From: Eledone cirrhosa
Lineage: Eukaryota; Mollusca; Cephalopoda; Octopoda; Eledonidae
Assembly: GCA_964016885.1 (NCBI GenBank)
Contig: OZ024759.1
Coordinates: 27,206,418-27,270,417, forward strand
DNA: 64,000 nt
Reading direction: 5' to 3'
In this document: piece by piece, positions 62,616-64,000 of the stretch
Position numbering within the stretch: position 1 is the first letter of the stretch
Layout of the letters: every line of letters starts with the position of its first letter
Notes under the pieces: generated by a model
Seen by the model: the letters and a program-made list of their open reading frames with translations, nothing else
Databases searched by the model: none
What the model was told of the DNA's origin: nothing
Position numbers and translations under genes: made by a program

Positions 62616-64000
62616 TCATCATCATCATCATCGTTTAACGTCCGTGTTCCACGCTTGCATGGGTTTGGACGGGGGTTTTCCCACTTGAGGCAAGAGTGAT
62701 TGTCTTGCTCGCATAGGACTGTCTGGCGGGTTTTCTACAGCTGGATGCCCTTCCTAACACCAACCACATTTACAGTGTGGGGCTGGGAGGTTTTTACCGT
62801 GTTGCCTACACGGCCACATTACAGCGTGGACTGTGTGTTTTTTGTCGTGACACCTACACGACCTCATTTGTTTCGACCTGGATGTTGTGGTACCAACATA
62901 ACTTTACATTGAAAGGGGCGGTGTGGATGGGGTGGGGGTGGTGGGACGGGGGGTGTATTTTGTTAGAGATGCCTACTGACTGTAGTAGGTTTTACTTTGT
63001 ATTTAGGTAAGGCGGGTCTTTTCTATTACTGAGTACCGCCAAAGGTCTCGGTCCAGTGACATTGTCTTGGAGAGGTGTAAGTGTGTGAGGTCAGAATTTA
63101 TCAGCTCGTCCCAGGTTTTTCTGGGTCTGCCTACTCTGTAGCTACTGTCTATCTTTATTGCCCTGCACTTTGTTATACAGCTGTCGTCTTTCATGCGCAT
63201 CATGTTACCATACCAACGTAGCCTTCTCTCGAGTAAACAACATCTGATCCCTCTTATTTCTAATTTTTTCCTTAGTTCGCTTATGCTTTGCCGTTCACGT
63301 ATGTTACTATTACACATCCAGCGGAGCATGCAAGCTTCGTTCCTCTCTAGTCTGCATATATCCTCTGCACACAATGCCCAGGTCTCACTGCCATGCAACA
63401 TTGCTGTTCGTATGCAGGCATCATACAACCTGCCTTTCATTTTTAGAGAGAACCCTTTAGTGGCTAATAGTGGTATAAGCTCTCTGAACTTTTTCCATCC
63501 AGTTCTGACTCTAGCTACTGTACTTTCAGAGCACCCTCCCCCACTGCTGATTTTGTCACCCAGGTAACGGAAGCTGTCCACTATTTCTATAGAACCCTCT
63601 GCGCAATTGAAAGAGCTAGTATATTGTGGGCACTTGCTGCTACTTATTGCACCAGAGCACCGGCCACATGTAAAATCTATGTTCTTAGTTAGCTTACCTG
63701 TGATCCCACTACATCTTTTATGCACCCATACTTTGCATTTGGGACATAAAATGGAGTTTCTACCTACGCCTTTCCTACACACTGAGCATGGCCATTTCCC
63801 GGAAGGGACCGTCGCCTTATTTTCTTTCCTACAAACTAGAACTTTAGTCTTAGCCAGGTTAATTTTAAGCCCTTTTGATTCTAGGCCATGCTTCCATGTT
63901 TGGAATTTCTTCTCTAGCTCGGCCATTGATTCAGCTATGAGCGTTAGATCATCTGCGTATAGGAGTTCCCATGGGCAGCCGGTCTTGAACTCCACTGTTA
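62616..64000 (-). mobile_element. LINE copy with open ORF running off the window
   Basis: The minus-strand ORF is open from the window end to its stop at 63003. It includes FKTGCPWELLYADDL, the zinc finger (WPCSVCRKGVG, CPKCKVWVHKRCSG), FRYLGDKISSGG, ACMLRWMCNSNIRERQS and GRPRKTWDELIN. It is very close to 56824-58188. The 5' part lies outside, so it could be a full-length element. Confidence 0.92.

Noticed and set aside
60200..64000. A second host gene downstream of MFSD11
   Set aside because: All recognisable protein text here is from LINE reverse transcriptases, with no host-type exons.

Overview
The window looks like genomic DNA from a cephalopod, most probably an octopus. Three things point there. 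It is dominated by tRNA-derived SINEs and non-LTR retrotransposons of types I associate with octopus and squid. It is very rich in (TA)n and other simple repeats. Its one recognisable host gene is split into small exons with long, repeat-filled introns. No rRNA, functional tRNA, CRISPR or prokaryotic feature was seen.

The only host protein-coding gene I can support is an MFSD11 (UNC93-like) homologue on the + strand. I reconstructed 13 coding exons between 37485 and 60211. All splice sites are GT/AG, all twelve intron phases join in frame, and the conceptual product is 440 residues with about 12 membrane segments. It appears complete, apart from some doubt about the last exon, where a strong splice donor overlaps the stop codon.

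Positions 1-34315 hold no host gene that I recognise. They are a nested set of segmental duplications: block A (1-5472 and 24112-29736), block B (15690-18415 and 31690-34315) and block C (18409-20229, 21229-23101 and a partial copy at 29737-30635). Block A carries a decayed Helitron on the minus strand with a SINE inserted in it. The duplications are joined by two satellite arrays (5473-16985 and 30636-32870). These are built from a 46-bp unit and purine-rich GAGA units, and each contains orientation reversals. Array 1 is a giant palindrome centred near 11504. Between C1 and C2 lies a third array of about 89-bp hairpin units that also reverses orientation.

Positions 34316-37484 are intergenic DNA with a minisatellite, TA-flanked repeats and a SINE relic.

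From 37485 to 60211 the MFSD11 introns hold SINEs of at least three families, fragments of several LINE families, minisatellites, a 30-bp satellite that is open on both strands, and several inverted repeat pairs that could form dsRNA in the pre-mRNA. From 60212 to 64000 there is a 2-kb LINE copy on the + strand and a younger-looking LINE on the minus strand that runs off the window end. These LINEs carry a C4HC3 (PHD-type) zinc finger between the YADD reverse-transcriptase motif and the C-terminal part of the ORF.

I worked by eye only. Block and element edges are approximate unless stated as exact, and family names rest on recognised motifs rather than database searches.
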